Part shown: one piece after another, positions 39,017 through 48,419 of the stretch
How positions within the stretch are numbered: position 1 is the first letter of the stretch
Layout: every line of letters starts with the position of its first letter
NCBI RefSeq assembly: GCF_003116835.1
Contig: NZ_BFFO01000002.1
Location: forward strand, 176,102-240,101
DNA length: 64,000 bases
Origin: Lactococcus termiticola
Lineage (GTDB): Bacteria > Bacillota > Bacilli > Lactobacillales > Streptococcaceae
Direction of reading: 5' to 3'
Notes under the pieces: generated by a model
The model's database searches: none
Told to the model about the DNA's origin: nothing
The model's input: the letters and a program-made list of their open reading frames with translations, nothing else
Position numbers and translations under genes: made by a program

Positions 39017-41530
39017 ATGAAACACGCAAGCAAAATTCTTTTCTCTGGCCTGCTCTTAGCAGGTCTATCGATCGTCGCCGTTCCGTCAGCAAAGGCAACA
39101 GGCCAAGGAGAGGACGTCTATCGCCTCTATAACACCGCCAGTCACGCCCACCTCTGGACCAAGTCCAGCTACGAAAATAGCCAGCTTCCCAAAATCGACA
39201 AAAACTGGCGTCAGGAGGGTATCGGCTGGCAACAAGTCAAAAAGGGCAGCCCCGTCTATCGGGTCTATAACCACAAGAGCGGAGAGCACCACTATACGCA
39301 GTCAGCCTATGAAAAATCCGTCCTGGTCAAGCAGGGCTGGCGGGATGAAGGCGTCGCCCTTGAGTCAGATGATCCATCAAAGGGCAGTCCGGTCTACCGC
39401 CTCTACAATCCCAAGGCTGGAGCAGGTGCCCATCATCTCACGACCAGTAGCTATGAGCGTGACCAGCTCATTAAGAAACACGGCTGGAAGGATGAGGGCA
39501 TTGGCTGGTATGCAGCCAGTGCCCAAAGCAGGCCAGACAATAATCATAAGCCAGCTCCAAAACCAGAAACCAAGCCAAATCCTACGCCAGCCAAACCGCC
39601 AGTAGCTGGTAAGCCAGAGGAATTTGACGACATCATCCCCGTTCAAATCCTCGGCATCAATGACCTCCACGGCAACCTGGACACGACCAATCAAAAGGTG
39701 ACCCTGCCTGCCATCACAGGCGACCCGAGTGGTCGTTCTGTCCATCTGACCGGCGGGGCAGCCAGGCTAGCTGGCTATCTCAACGGCTATACGGCCAACT
39801 TTCTCAACAACAACAAAAACGGTATCAGCCTCCGCTTTGAGGCTGGCGACATGATTGGGGCAAGTCCAGGCGTCTCCTCGCTCATCTACGATCAGCCAAC
39901 GATTGCAGCACTAAAGGCCATGCAAATTCATATCGGCACACTGGGCAACCACGAGTTTGACCGGGGCCTGGACTTCCTTGAAAAGGTCCGCTCAGGACAA
40001 AATCCAGTCGCCAATCCGACCTCAAACATCGACAAGTTGGCGTCCGACTTCTACAAGAAATTCAGCCAAGACAAGCTCAAAAGCGACTATCCGCTGGTCA
40101 TCGCCAACCTTGAAAACAAGTCAGACGGCTCGATTCCCAAAGACTACAAGCCCTATGCCGTCCTTGAGCAGAAGTCAGCTAATGGAAAGACCGCAAAGAT
40201 TGGTGTGATTGGTGTCGTGACACCTGAGACCAAAAACATTGTCCTTGCTGAGCACGTCAAAGACTACAACTTCACAGACCCGGCAGAAGCTATTGCCAAA
40301 TACTCTAAAGAACTCAGAAAACAAGGCATCAACGCCATCGTCGTTCTGGGACATACCTCGTCAAACAATGTCGATGACGACCCCAACAAGCCTGTCTACG
40401 GCGAGACAGCAGACATCATCAAGAAGCTCGACCAGATTGAACCAAACCACTCGGTCGACCTCTACCTGGCTGGCCACTCACACACCTTTACCAATGGCTT
40501 GGTTGGCAAGACTAGAGTCGTCCAGGCCCTCTCTTACGGCAAGGCCTTTGATAATGTCATCGGCAAATATGATACCAAGACCAATGACTTTAGCGCTATC
40601 CCAGACGCTGATATCGTCCCTACGACCAGCACTATTACGGGCAAGACCCGTGAAGATGCAGAGACGAATATTCCAGAAGACCCGGCCGTTCTCAATATCG
40701 TCAATGAGGCAAAGGCCATCACTGGAAAAATTATCCAGGAAAATATCGGTGCCTATCCGACAGGAGCCCAGTACCAGCCAGGCAATAGCGATTACCTCAG
40801 ACGTGGCAATGCTGGCTTCCTCAAGGTCCCTAATCTTCCAGAAATTAAGGGCATTGACGGCGGACCAGACCAGAAGCCGAACCATCTTGGCGAGACCCTA
40901 CTCGGCCAGTTCATCACAAAGGCCCATTATGAGACAGCAAAAGAAAAAGGCCAACAGGTCGACCTCTCACTGACCAATAACGGTGGCATCCGGGCTGACC
41001 TGGCTAAAAATCCCGACGGCTCCATCAGTTGGGGTCAGGCCCAGGCCGTCCAGCCCTTCCGCAATGTGATTCAGATTGTCGAAATGACAGGGCAGGAAAT
41101 CATTGATGCCCTCAATGAACAGACGCTGCACTCTCCAAGCCCGGCAAGAGGCAGTAATCACTACCTCCACCAATACGGCTTGAAATATGAAGTGACGAGT
41201 AACCCTGACATCGCCTCAGGGGTCCACCCAAATGAATCGCCCTACGTCGTTAGCAAGGCCAGCTTCATTGATGGCAGACCGCTTGAGCTTGACAAGAGCT
41301 ACCGAGTTTCTGTTAACAGCTTTCTGAGGGGTGGTGGAGATGGCTTTGAAGTCTTCACACGGCCGACGGTCAAAGACGTCGCAGGCTTCCAGCTCGATGA
41401 TACGGATATTTTCATCGATTATATCAAGAAAATAAAGACCCTGCCTGAGGGCAAGGACTTTATCCAGAGCAAGACTTTTGATGGAACAGCGAAGCCACTG
41501 ACTAAGGCGACAACAACTCCAATAAAATAA
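39017..41530 (+). CDS. Secreted 5'-nucleotidase with N-terminal DUF5648-type repeats
   Basis: 837 residues. A signal peptide (first 28) is followed by three repeats of about 47 residues built on VYRLYNxxxxxHxxTxSxYExxxL...GWxxEGIGW (33-165), resembling the DUF5648 repeat, then a Pro/Lys linker. A metallophosphoesterase domain has GINDLHGNLD, TLGNHEFDRG, VVLGHTSS and LAGHSHTF, all metal ligands present. The 5'-nucleotidase C-terminal domain has LTNNGGIRADL and the substrate stack near RGGGDGFEVF. It should degrade extracellular nucleotides to nucleosides. No LPxTG or transmembrane tail is seen, so it is released or held by the repeats. AAAGGAGTCTC precedes the ATG. Confidence 0.92.
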   Translation: MKHASKILFSGLLLAGLSIVAVPSAKATGQGEDVYRLYNTASHAHLWTKSSYENSQLPKIDKNWRQEGIGWQQVKKGSPVYRVYNHKSGEHHYTQSAYEKSVLVKQGWRDEGVALESDDPSKGSPVYRLYNPKAGAGAHHLTTSSYERDQLIKKHGWKDEGIGWYAASAQSRPDNNHKPAPKPETKPNPTPAKPPVAGKPEEFDDIIPVQILGINDLHGNLDTTNQKVTLPAITGDPSGRSVHLTGGAARLAGYLNGYTANFLNNNKNGISLRFEAGDMIGASPGVSSLIYDQPTIAALKAMQIHIGTLGNHEFDRGLDFLEKVRSGQNPVANPTSNIDKLASDFYKKFSQDKLKSDYPLVIANLENKSDGSIPKDYKPYAVLEQKSANGKTAKIGVIGVVTPETKNIVLAEHVKDYNFTDPAEAIAKYSKELRKQGINAIVVLGHTSSNNVDDDPNKPVYGETADIIKKLDQIEPNHSVDLYLAGHSHTFTNGLVGKTRVVQALSYGKAFDNVIGKYDTKTNDFSAIPDADIVPTTSTITGKTREDAETNIPEDPAVLNIVNEAKAITGKIIQENIGAYPTGAQYQPGNSDYLRRGNAGFLKVPNLPEIKGIDGGPDQKPNHLGETLLGQFITKAHYETAKEKGQQVDLSLTNNGGIRADLAKNPDGSISWGQAQAVQPFRNVIQIVEMTGQEIIDALNEQTLHSPSPARGSNHYLHQYGLKYEVTSNPDIASGVHPNESPYVVSKASFIDGRPLELDKSYRVSVNSFLRGGGDGFEVFTRPTVKDVAGFQLDDTDIFIDYIKKIKTLPEGKDFIQSKTFDGTAKPLTKATTTPIK

Positions 41531-41535
41531 GCAAG

Positions 41536-41567
41536 AAAAAAATTCTAGGCCAATCCTAGAATTTTTT
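41536..41567. terminator. Bidirectional terminator between the nucleotidase gene and coaA
   Basis: AAAAAATTCTAGG pairs perfectly with CCTAGAATTTTTT around a CCAAT-type loop. It serves both converging genes. The coaA stop codon lies inside the hairpin's right arm. Confidence 0.92.
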
Positions 41568-42476
41568 CAAATAAATCTTATCAATCACATGGTTCTCCGA
41601 CTTATGAAGGATGATCTCAGCCCGGTTTCGGGTCGGTTCGATATACTGGTGGAGGTTGACGGCGTTGACCTTTTCCCAGGTGCCACGGGCGAGGGTCAGG
41701 ACCTCGTCAAAAGGCATCTTGGTAAATTGGTGGTAGAAGTTCTTTGGGTCGTCCTGGGCCAAATCCAGCAGGCTATTAAAGCGTTCCAGATACCATTTTT
41801 CAATCAGGCTTTCGTCGGCGTCGACATAAATCGAGAAGTCATAAAAGTCTGAGATGTAAAGATTTTGGTTCTGCTGGTTTTGCAGGACGTTGATTCCTTC
41901 GATAATGAGAATGTCTGGACAATCTATCTCCTGGCTCTGATTCTCCAAAATATCATAGGTCTCATGGGAATAAATTGGCACTGAGGTCTTCAGGCCGTTT
42001 TTTGTATCATAGAGAAACTGAATCAGTCGTTCCATGTCATAAGACTCTGGGAAGCCCTTGCGGTCAAGCATGCCGCGGCGTTGCAACTCGGCTGTCGGAA
42101 AGAGAAAGCCATCGGTCGTGACCAGGTCAATCTTGAGCTTGCTGAAGGCACGTGAGAGCAGGAGCTGCATGAGGCGGGCGGTTGTTGACTTGCCGACAGC
42201 GACCGAGCCGGAAATCCCGATGATCAAAGGCGGTGTCTTGACAATCTTTTGCAAGAAGAGTCCTTTTGAAAAGCTCATGTCTTCAAGATTCTTTTTATAG
42301 AGGCGTACCAGATGGACTAGAGGCAGGTAGACATCGGTCACGTCCTGGAGTGAAATCTCATCATTGAGCGAGCGGATGGCATCCAGCTCATCACGGGTCA
42401 GCGGAGCAATCGAGGTCTTATAGAGATTCTGCCAGGTCGTCCTTGAGATTTCGTCAAAGTTGATGAATTCGTTCAT
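41556..42476 (-). CDS. coaA: Type I pantothenate kinase
   Basis: 306 residues. It phosphorylates pantothenate, the committed step of CoA synthesis. The P-loop GISGSVAVGKSTTARLMQLL (about 94) and the downstream VTTDGFLFP and LIIEGINVLQ motifs are those of bacterial CoaA. In streptococci coaA lies directly beside the rsmC-like methyltransferase gene and pdp. Here 3 kb containing araR/xfp remnants and repeats separate them. It appears leaderless. Confidence 0.96.
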   Translation of the reverse strand: MNEFINFDEISRTTWQNLYKTSIAPLTRDELDAIRSLNDEISLQDVTDVYLPLVHLVRLYKKNLEDMSFSKGLFLQKIVKTPPLIIGISGSVAVGKSTTARLMQLLLSRAFSKLKIDLVTTDGFLFPTAELQRRGMLDRKGFPESYDMERLIQFLYDTKNGLKTSVPIYSHETYDILENQSQEIDCPDILIIEGINVLQNQQNQNLYISDFYDFSIYVDADESLIEKWYLERFNSLLDLAQDDPKNFYHQFTKMPFDEVLTLARGTWEKVNAVNLHQYIEPTRNRAEIILHKSENHVIDKIYLKKF

Positions 42477-42482
42477 GAGCTT

Positions 42483-42491
42483 ATTTTAGCA
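42483..42491 (-). promoter_or_regulatory. Extended -10 promoter of coaA (leaderless start)
   Basis: Read on the minus strand: TGCTAAAAT, then six bases (AAGCTC), then ATG. No ribosome site is present. Confidence 0.6.
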
Positions 42492-42636
42492 TTTTTAGGG
42501 GAGCTTTGTCAGTGATGGCTTTTTTTAGCTGTGAATTGGCCTGGTTTTTCTGCCAGTAAACGACGTAAATTTAGGCGGGGGCATTTCTTCCACTACACTT
42601 CTGATGATTTCAGCTTTCTAGCAAACTCAGCGACAC

Positions 42637-42665
42637 AAAAACAGAGACCTTACAGTCTCTGTTTT
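42637..42665. terminator. Terminator at the end of the araR remnant
   Basis: AAAACAGAGAC/GTCTCTGTTTT with a six-base loop lies just past the stop codon of the minus-strand remnant. Confidence 0.85.
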
Positions 42666-42666
42666 A

Positions 42667-43280
42667 TCATTCCTCTTCCAAGTCAATCTCCCGAATAGAA
42701 GACCGCCTTACCAACTCAGCCGGATAAAGAATATCACCTTCAGGCTGGCCGTTCTTGATGCTATTGACAATCCACTTCGCGGCGTCAACGCCCATCTTTT
42801 CTTTAGGATGGATGGCAGAAGTCAGGGCAATCCCGCCCATCAGGCTCAGGCTCGAATCATCACAGGCAATAATCGAATAATCTTCTGGAATCTTGCGCCC
42901 AAGCTTGACCAACTGGCTCATCAGGTTCTTGGCGATTTTGTCGTTGTAGCAGAAGATGCCGGTGATGCCTGGATTATCGGCCAGAAGTTTGATGGCCTGC
43001 TCATAGACGTCAGCCTCGGTCTCGGTCGTATAGGTCAAAATCGAGTCCGGACAAATGCCGATAGAAGCCTCTTCACAGGCCTTGATGAAGCCCTTCATCC
43101 GGTATTTGCCTTGGAGGTCATCGGTCTTGCTGATCAGTAAGAGCTTCTTATGATGGTGGTCGATGAGTTCTTTGGTCGCCAGATAGCCGGTCTCAACGTC
43201 ATCAACCCGGATGCAGGGCGTGTCCAGCTCTTCATAGTTGGCATTGATCATAACCATGGGAATATTGTGTTCCCGCATGA
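42667..43280 (-). pseudogene. araR: AraR-type (GntR/LacI) arabinose repressor, N-terminus lost
   Basis: About 204 residues remain, covering most of the LacI-like sugar-binding domain: VDDVETGYLATKELIDHHHKK, SKTDDLQGKYRMKGFIKA, IFCYNDKIAKNLM, DDSSLSLM, HPKEKMGVDAAKWI. These match AraR, in which a GntR-type winged helix precedes this domain in a protein of about 360 residues. The DNA-binding domain and domain start are missing. On the minus strand the frame hits a stop three codons above the first Met, exactly where plus-strand phosphoketolase sequence begins. Confidence 0.85.
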
Positions 43281-45342
43281 CGGCTCAGACACCAGGTTCA
43301 CTCCACGAAGGTGGTGAGCTCGGCTACACTTTGAGCCACGCAACAGGTGCGATTCTTGACCAACCTGAGCAGATTGCCTTTGCCGTCGTCGGTGATGGTG
43401 AAGCTGAAACTGGCCCTCTGATGGCTGGTTGGCATTCTACTAAGTTCATCAATCCTAAAAATGACGGTGCAGTTCTGCCAATTCTTGACTTGAACGGTTT
43501 TAAGATTTCAAATCCAACCCTCTTTGCCCGGACTTCTGATGAAGACATCGAAAAATTCTTTGAAGGTTTGGGTTATTCCCCTCGTTATATCGAAAATGAT
43601 GAAATCCATGACTACATGGCTTATCATGAATTGGCAGCTAAGGTCTTTGACCAGGCGATTGAAGACATTCATCAAATCCAAAAAGATGCCCGTGAAAATG
43701 GCCGCTATCAGGACGGTGAAGTGCCAGCTTGGCCAGTGATCATCGCCCGCCTGCCTAAGGGCTGGGGTGGACCTCGCTACATTGACTGGGCGGGTCCTAA
43801 ATACGACGGTAACGGCATGCCAATCGAACACAGCTTCCGTGCCCACCAGGTGCCAATGCCATTTTCTTCTAGAAACATGGCCACACAGCCTGAATTTGAA
43901 GAATGGATGCTTTCTTACAAGCCAGAAGAACTCTTTAATGCGGATGGTACTCTTAAAGAAGAACTCCGTGAAATGGCTCCAGAAGGCGACATGCGGATGG
44001 CTTCAAACCCTGTTGCCAACGGTGGTGTTGACGGTTCTAACCTGAAGCTTCCTGACTGGACAGCCTTTGCCAACCCTATCACGCATGAAAACCGTGGTAA
44101 ACTCCTGCCAGAGACGAACGACAACATGGATATGAATGTCCTGTCTAAGTTCTTTGCAGAAGTGGCTAAGATGAACCCTACCCGTTTCCGTATCTTTGGC
44201 CCTGACGAAACCATGTCAAACCGCCTCTGGGAAATGTTCAAGGTCACTCAGCGTCAATGGATGCAGGTCATCAAGACACCAAACGATGAATACATCTCAC
44301 CAGAAGGACGCATCCTTGATAGCCAATTGTCTGAACACCAGGCTGAAGGTTGGCTGGAAGGTTATACATTGACCGGTCGTACTGGGGTATTCACTTCATA
44401 TGAAAGCTTCCTGCGTGTGGTTGACTCAATGTTGACTCAACACTTCAAGTGGATCCGTCAGGCTTCTGCCCAAAAATGGCGGAAGGACTACCCATCACTC
44501 AATGTGGTTTCAACTTCAACCGTCTTCCAACAAGACCATAACGGCTACACTCACCAAGACCCAGGGATGTTGACTCACTTGGCTGAAAAGAAATCTGATT
44601 TTATCCGTCAATATCTGCCAGCCGATGCCAACACACTGCTTGCTGTCTTCAACCGGGCCTTCCAGGACCGTAGCAAGATCAACCACATCGTGGCAAGTAA
44701 GCAACGCGTCAACAATGGTTTACGAAGGAAGAAGCTGAAAAGCTTGCGACTGAAGGCCTTGCAGTCATCGATTGGGCCTCTACTGCTAAGGCGGGCGAAG
44801 ACGTTGATCTCGTCTTTGCCTCAGCTGGTGCAGAACCTACGATTGAGACTCTGGCAGCCTTTCATCTAATCAACGCGGCCTTCCCTGAAGTGAAGTTCCG
44901 CTATGTCAATGTCGTTGAACTTGGCCGCCTTCAAAAGAAACAAGGCGGGCTCAACAGTGAACGTGAACTTTCTGATGAAGAATTTGAAAGCTACTTCGGT
45001 AAGTCAGGCACACCAGTTATCTTCGGCTTCCACGGCTATGAAGACCTGCTGGAATCCATTTTCTACCAACGCCAGCACATGGGACTCCACGTCCACGGCT
45101 ACCGTGAAGATGGTGACATCACAACCACTTACGACATGCGTGTCTACAGCGAACTTGACCGCTTCAACCAGGCACTTGATGCCATGCGTGTTCTTAGTCA
45201 GGCGAAGAAGCTTGATGAAGTAAAGGCTAAAGCCTTCGAAGATAAGATGGAAAAGACGCTTGAAAAACACTTTGAAGTTACGCGTAACGAAGGGGTAGAT
45301 ATTCCTGAATTTACTGAATGGACTTGGAGCGATTTGAAATAA
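43280..45342 (+). pseudogene. xfp: Xylulose-5-phosphate/fructose-6-phosphate phosphoketolase, broken
   Basis: Thiamine-diphosphate enzyme of the phosphoketolase pathway, normally about 800-820 residues. The remnant opens in mid-domain at [16 protein letters not shown], so about 135-140 N-terminal residues are absent. [12 protein letters not shown] (diphosphate-binding) is intact. Near 44705 one C appears to be missing: the codons after VASKQ change frame, and the proper reading ([14 protein letters not shown]) resumes one frame over and continues to the stop at 45342. Two independent lesions mark a dead gene, unless both are sequencing or assembly faults. Confidence 0.92.
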
Positions 45343-45353
45343 GTTAAGAGGAA

Positions 45354-45379
45354 GAAGCAGATCTAGCATCTGCTTTTTT
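45354..45379 (+). terminator. Terminator after xfp
   Basis: GAAGCAGAT/ATCTGCTTTTTT type stem with loop CTAGC, 11 bases past the stop. Confidence 0.85.
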
Positions 45380-45404
45380 GTTGTCCTGAGGTCGTTTCAT
45401 TCCA

Positions 45405-45519
45405 GAAATATGACAGGCTTACAGTGAGGGCACGCAAGCAAAGCTTCGCTTTCATTGCTAAGTGTCGAGCCCTAGGGTCTCGCCACTTGCCTTTTCTCAC
45501 TGGAAGCCTGCCATATTTC
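45405..45519 (+). repeat. Palindromic repeat family, copy 2
   Basis: Outer arms GAAATATGACAGGCTTAC.../...AAGCCTGCCATATTTC pair over 24 bases with two mismatches. Inside are GCAAGC, a small AAAGC/GCTTT stem, CATTGCTAA, a GTGTCGAG/CTCGCCAC stem around CCCTAGGGT, then TTGCC. Order and constant motifs match copy 1 while the stems differ. The rest of the 336-base gap has no gene. It includes an 18-base sequence at 45574 inverted relative to one at 42582. Confidence 0.8.
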
Positions 45520-45663
45520 TTCCATTTCACTAGTGCCTAATAAAAAAGGCTGACATATTGCAGTAAGGGAAAGAGTGTAGTGGAAGAAATGGATTCAGCT
45601 TGCCAAACCTAAGATTTTTTCTTATTTTCATCTCAGAAAACCTCAACCATAAAGAAACTTTTA

Positions 45664-45672
45664 TGATAAAAT
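45664..45672 (+). promoter_or_regulatory. Extended -10 promoter of the nucleoside operon (leaderless start)
   Basis: TGATAAAAT ends six bases before the methyltransferase ATG. Confidence 0.55.
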
Positions 45673-45678
45673 AAAGCT

Positions 45679-46281
45679 ATGGCAAAAACGAACATGTATT
45701 ATGAAGACAATCGGGACTTAGCCCATGATGAGAAGGAGTTGAGTATTAGCTTGCTTGGCCTTCCCATGCGCTTTATGACAGATGCGGGTGTCTTTAGTAA
45801 GTCTGCGATTGATTATGGGACCAGGGTCTTGATTGACAATTTTGAGCCCGGACAGGCAAAGAGCCTGCTCGATGTGGGCTGTGGATATGGTGCCATGGGT
45901 TTGCCACTGGCTAAAAAGCACGGTTTGGCACTGACCATGGTCGATGTCAATAGCCGAGCCCTTGAGCTGGCTGAAAAAAATGCCCTGCTCAACCAAGTCG
46001 CAGTTGAGAGCATCAAGCTCTCTGACCAGTACGAGGCCCTGGCTGGCGAGACCTTCGACAGCATCGTCTCCAATCCGCCGATTCGGGCCGGCAAAGAAGT
46101 GGTCCACGGCATTCTCTCAGGAGCCATTGATCACCTCAATCCTCAAGGCCACTTGACCATCGTGATTCAAAAGAAACAAGGGGCACCATCTGCCCAGAAA
46201 AAGATGCTAGAAGTCTTTGGAAATTGCGAGCTCGTCGCAAAAGACAAGGGCTACTGGATATTAAGGAGCGTAAAATCATGA
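45679..46281 (+). CDS. Class I SAM-dependent methyltransferase, RsmC-like
   Basis: 200 residues, single MTS-type domain. The SAM-binding loop LLDVGCGYGAMGLPLAK (about 61), acidic VDVNSRALELA and the catalytic NPP (IVSNPPIRAGKEVVHG) match the small RsmC/RlmG-like enzymes that methylate guanine in rRNA. The exact target nucleotide cannot be assigned. It overlaps pdp by four bases and heads the salvage operon, as in streptococci. Confidence 0.9.
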   Translation: MAKTNMYYEDNRDLAHDEKELSISLLGLPMRFMTDAGVFSKSAIDYGTRVLIDNFEPGQAKSLLDVGCGYGAMGLPLAKKHGLALTMVDVNSRALELAEKNALLNQVAVESIKLSDQYEALAGETFDSIVSNPPIRAGKEVVHGILSGAIDHLNPQGHLTIVIQKKQGAPSAQKKMLEVFGNCELVAKDKGYWILRSVKS

Positions 46282-47561
46282 CCTACAGAATGGTAGACCT
46301 CATCCAAAAGAAGCGGGATGGTAAGGCCTTTGCAAAAGAAGAAATCGAATGGATGATTTCAGGCTATGCCAAAGGTACTGTCCCGGACTATCAGATGTCA
46401 GCCCTTGCCATGGCCATCTATTTTCAAGGCATGACGACTGAGGAGACCGCAGCCCTGACCATGGCCATGGTGGCGACAGGCAAACAGCTTGATTTGTCAG
46501 CCATTCCTGGTGTCAAGGTCGACAAGCACTCGACTGGTGGCGTGGGCGACAAGGTCACGCTGATTCTTGCGCCTCTGGTGGCCAGCTTTGGCGTCCCTGT
46601 GGCCAAGATGAGTGGTCGGGGCCTCGGCCATACCGGCGGGACCCTCGATAAGCTGGAGAGCATTCCTGGTTTTAAGATTGAAAAAACAGAAGAAGACTTT
46701 ATCCGCCAGGTCCAGGAGACGGGCCTGGCCGTGATTGGCCAGTCAGATGACCTGGTCAAGGCCGACAAGCTCCTCTATGCCCTGCGGGACGTGACAGCGA
46801 CGGTGGACATCATTCCCTTGATTGCCAGCTCTGTCATGTCGAAGAAAATCGCAGCGGGTGCCGATGCGATCCTTCTTGATGTGACCGTTGGCGACGGAGC
46901 CTTCATGAAGAACATCGAAGATGCCCGTGTTCTCGCTAGGACCATGGTTGATCTCGGTAAATCCGTCGGTCGTCAGACCATTGCGGTTTTGACCAATATG
47001 AGTCAACCGCTTGGACACGCCGTCGGCAACCGCAATGAAATCACCGAAGCCGTCAACACGCTTGACGGCAAGGGCAGTCCAGCCTTCCGTGAATTTATCG
47101 CTGAGCTAGCCCAGCTCATGCTGAGCCTGGCAGGTCAAGAAAAGTCCATTCCTGAAATCCTTGAGCACCTGGATAACGGCAAGGCGAGAGCCAAGTTTGA
47201 TGAGATGGTCTTGGCACAAGGCGGCAGGACAGATGGCCTGACAGAAGCACTTAAAGCTGATTATCAAGCAGAAGTCAAGGCCGAAGCCGATGGCTTTATC
47301 TCAGCAGAAAAAGCCATGGCCATCGGCGTCCTCGCCATGAAGCTCGGGGCGGGCCGTGCGACCAAGGCTGACAGCATTGACTTTGAGGCCGGCATCTATC
47401 TCGAAAAGAAGGTCGGTGACCTGGTTCAGACCGGCGACGTCATTGCAAGGCTCTACAGCAACAAGCCCATCACTGATGAGCTGATGGCGGAAGCCAAGGC
47501 TGCGATCGAGCTTTCTGATGAGGCCAGCAGTCACAAAGAAATCCTGGAAGTCATCCGATGA
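46278..47561 (+). CDS. pdp: Pyrimidine-nucleoside phosphorylase
   Basis: 427 residues. It splits uridine, deoxyuridine and thymidine into base and (deoxy)ribose-1-phosphate. The phosphate-binding signature KHSTGGVGDKVTLILAPLVA (about 80) and MSGRGLGHTGGTLDKLESIPG follow, then the C-terminal domain (DSIDFEAGIYLEKKVGDLV). I start it at the ATG after TTAAGGAGCG, within the upstream gene's stop. An in-frame ATG at 46224 lacks a ribosome site. Confidence 0.97.
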   Translation: MTYRMVDLIQKKRDGKAFAKEEIEWMISGYAKGTVPDYQMSALAMAIYFQGMTTEETAALTMAMVATGKQLDLSAIPGVKVDKHSTGGVGDKVTLILAPLVASFGVPVAKMSGRGLGHTGGTLDKLESIPGFKIEKTEEDFIRQVQETGLAVIGQSDDLVKADKLLYALRDVTATVDIIPLIASSVMSKKIAAGADAILLDVTVGDGAFMKNIEDARVLARTMVDLGKSVGRQTIAVLTNMSQPLGHAVGNRNEITEAVNTLDGKGSPAFREFIAELAQLMLSLAGQEKSIPEILEHLDNGKARAKFDEMVLAQGGRTDGLTEALKADYQAEVKAEADGFISAEKAMAIGVLAMKLGAGRATKADSIDFEAGIYLEKKVGDLVQTGDVIARLYSNKPITDELMAEAKAAIELSDEASSHKEILEVIR

Positions 47562-47749
47562 ATCCAGACCTCGGTATTCCCAGATGGTTGATTGCCATCC
47601 AAGTCATCGTCTCAGCTGCAGTTGGGGCCATCGCCCATCTCTATGTCAGCAACATTTTCCTCAGCGTCCTCAGCTTTATCCTGGCATTTTCAGTCGTCTA
47701 TGTCCTGATAGGCTTTATATATCTTCAATTTTTTAAGAAAGAAAGGTAA
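47558..47749 (+). CDS. Small two-helix membrane protein, hypothetical
   Basis: 63 residues: a short N-terminus ([11 protein letters not shown]), two hydrophobic segments ([20 protein letters not shown] and [20 protein letters not shown]), and a basic end FKKER. It starts inside the pdp stop codon and ends eight bases before deoC, so it is translated with the nucleoside-salvage operon. I do not recognise a family. It might assist a transporter, but nothing in the sequence shows this. Confidence 0.72.
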   Translation: MNPDLGIPRWLIAIQVIVSAAVGAIAHLYVSNIFLSVLSFILAFSVVYVLIGFIYLQFFKKER

Positions 47750-47756
47750 TTTCATT

Positions 47757-48419
47757 ATGCAACTCAACAAATACATTGACCACACGATGCTCAAGGCCGA
47801 TGCTCCAAAGTCTAAGATTGACCAGATTATCTCAGAAGCTAAGCAATACGACTTTGCCTCTGTCTGCATCAATCCGACCTGGGTCAGCTATGCGGCTGAA
47901 GCCCTCAAAGACACTGATGTCAAGGTTTGTACCGTCATCGGCTTCCCTCTGGGTGCAAACACTTCAAGCCTCAAGGCCTTTGAAGCAGAAGAAGCCATCA
48001 AGAACGGTGCTGATGAAATCGACATGGTCATCAATATCGGAGCTGCTAAAGATGGCAACTGGGAGCTGGTCCAATCCGATATTGAAGCGGTCAATGCTGC
48101 CAAAGGCGACAAGCTCCTCAAGGTCATCATCGAGACTTGCCTTTTGACAGACGAAGAAAAGGTCAAGGCCTCTCAGGCAGCTAAGGCAGCTGGGGCTGAC
48201 TTTGTCAAAACCTCGACTGGCTTCTCAACTGGCGGAGCGACTGTCGCTGATGTCAAGCTCATGCGTGAAGCAGTCGGCCCAGACATGGGTGTCAAGGCCT
48301 CTGGCGGTGTCCACAATGCTGAAGAAGCCCATGCCATGATCGATGCAGGGGCGACCCGTCTCGGTGTCTCTGCCGGTGTGGCCATCATGGAAGGGGAAAC
48401 CAGTAATGCCAGCTACTAA
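47757..48419 (+). CDS. deoC: Deoxyribose-phosphate aldolase
   Basis: 220 residues. It cleaves 2-deoxyribose-5-phosphate to acetaldehyde and glyceraldehyde-3-phosphate. The TIM-barrel landmarks are present: [43 protein letters not shown] and the Schiff-base lysine in DFVKTSTGF (about 152). It overlaps cdd by 14 bases. Confidence 0.96.
   Translation: MQLNKYIDHTMLKADAPKSKIDQIISEAKQYDFASVCINPTWVSYAAEALKDTDVKVCTVIGFPLGANTSSLKAFEAEEAIKNGADEIDMVINIGAAKDGNWELVQSDIEAVNAAKGDKLLKVIIETCLLTDEEKVKASQAAKAAGADFVKTSTGFSTGGATVADVKLMREAVGPDMGVKASGGVHNAEEAHAMIDAGATRLGVSAGVAIMEGETSNASY

Noticed and set aside
43238..43280. In-frame extension of the phosphoketolase frame upstream to an ATG at 43238
   Set aside because: Those codons are the antisense of araR, have no phosphoketolase similarity, and only arise from the junction.
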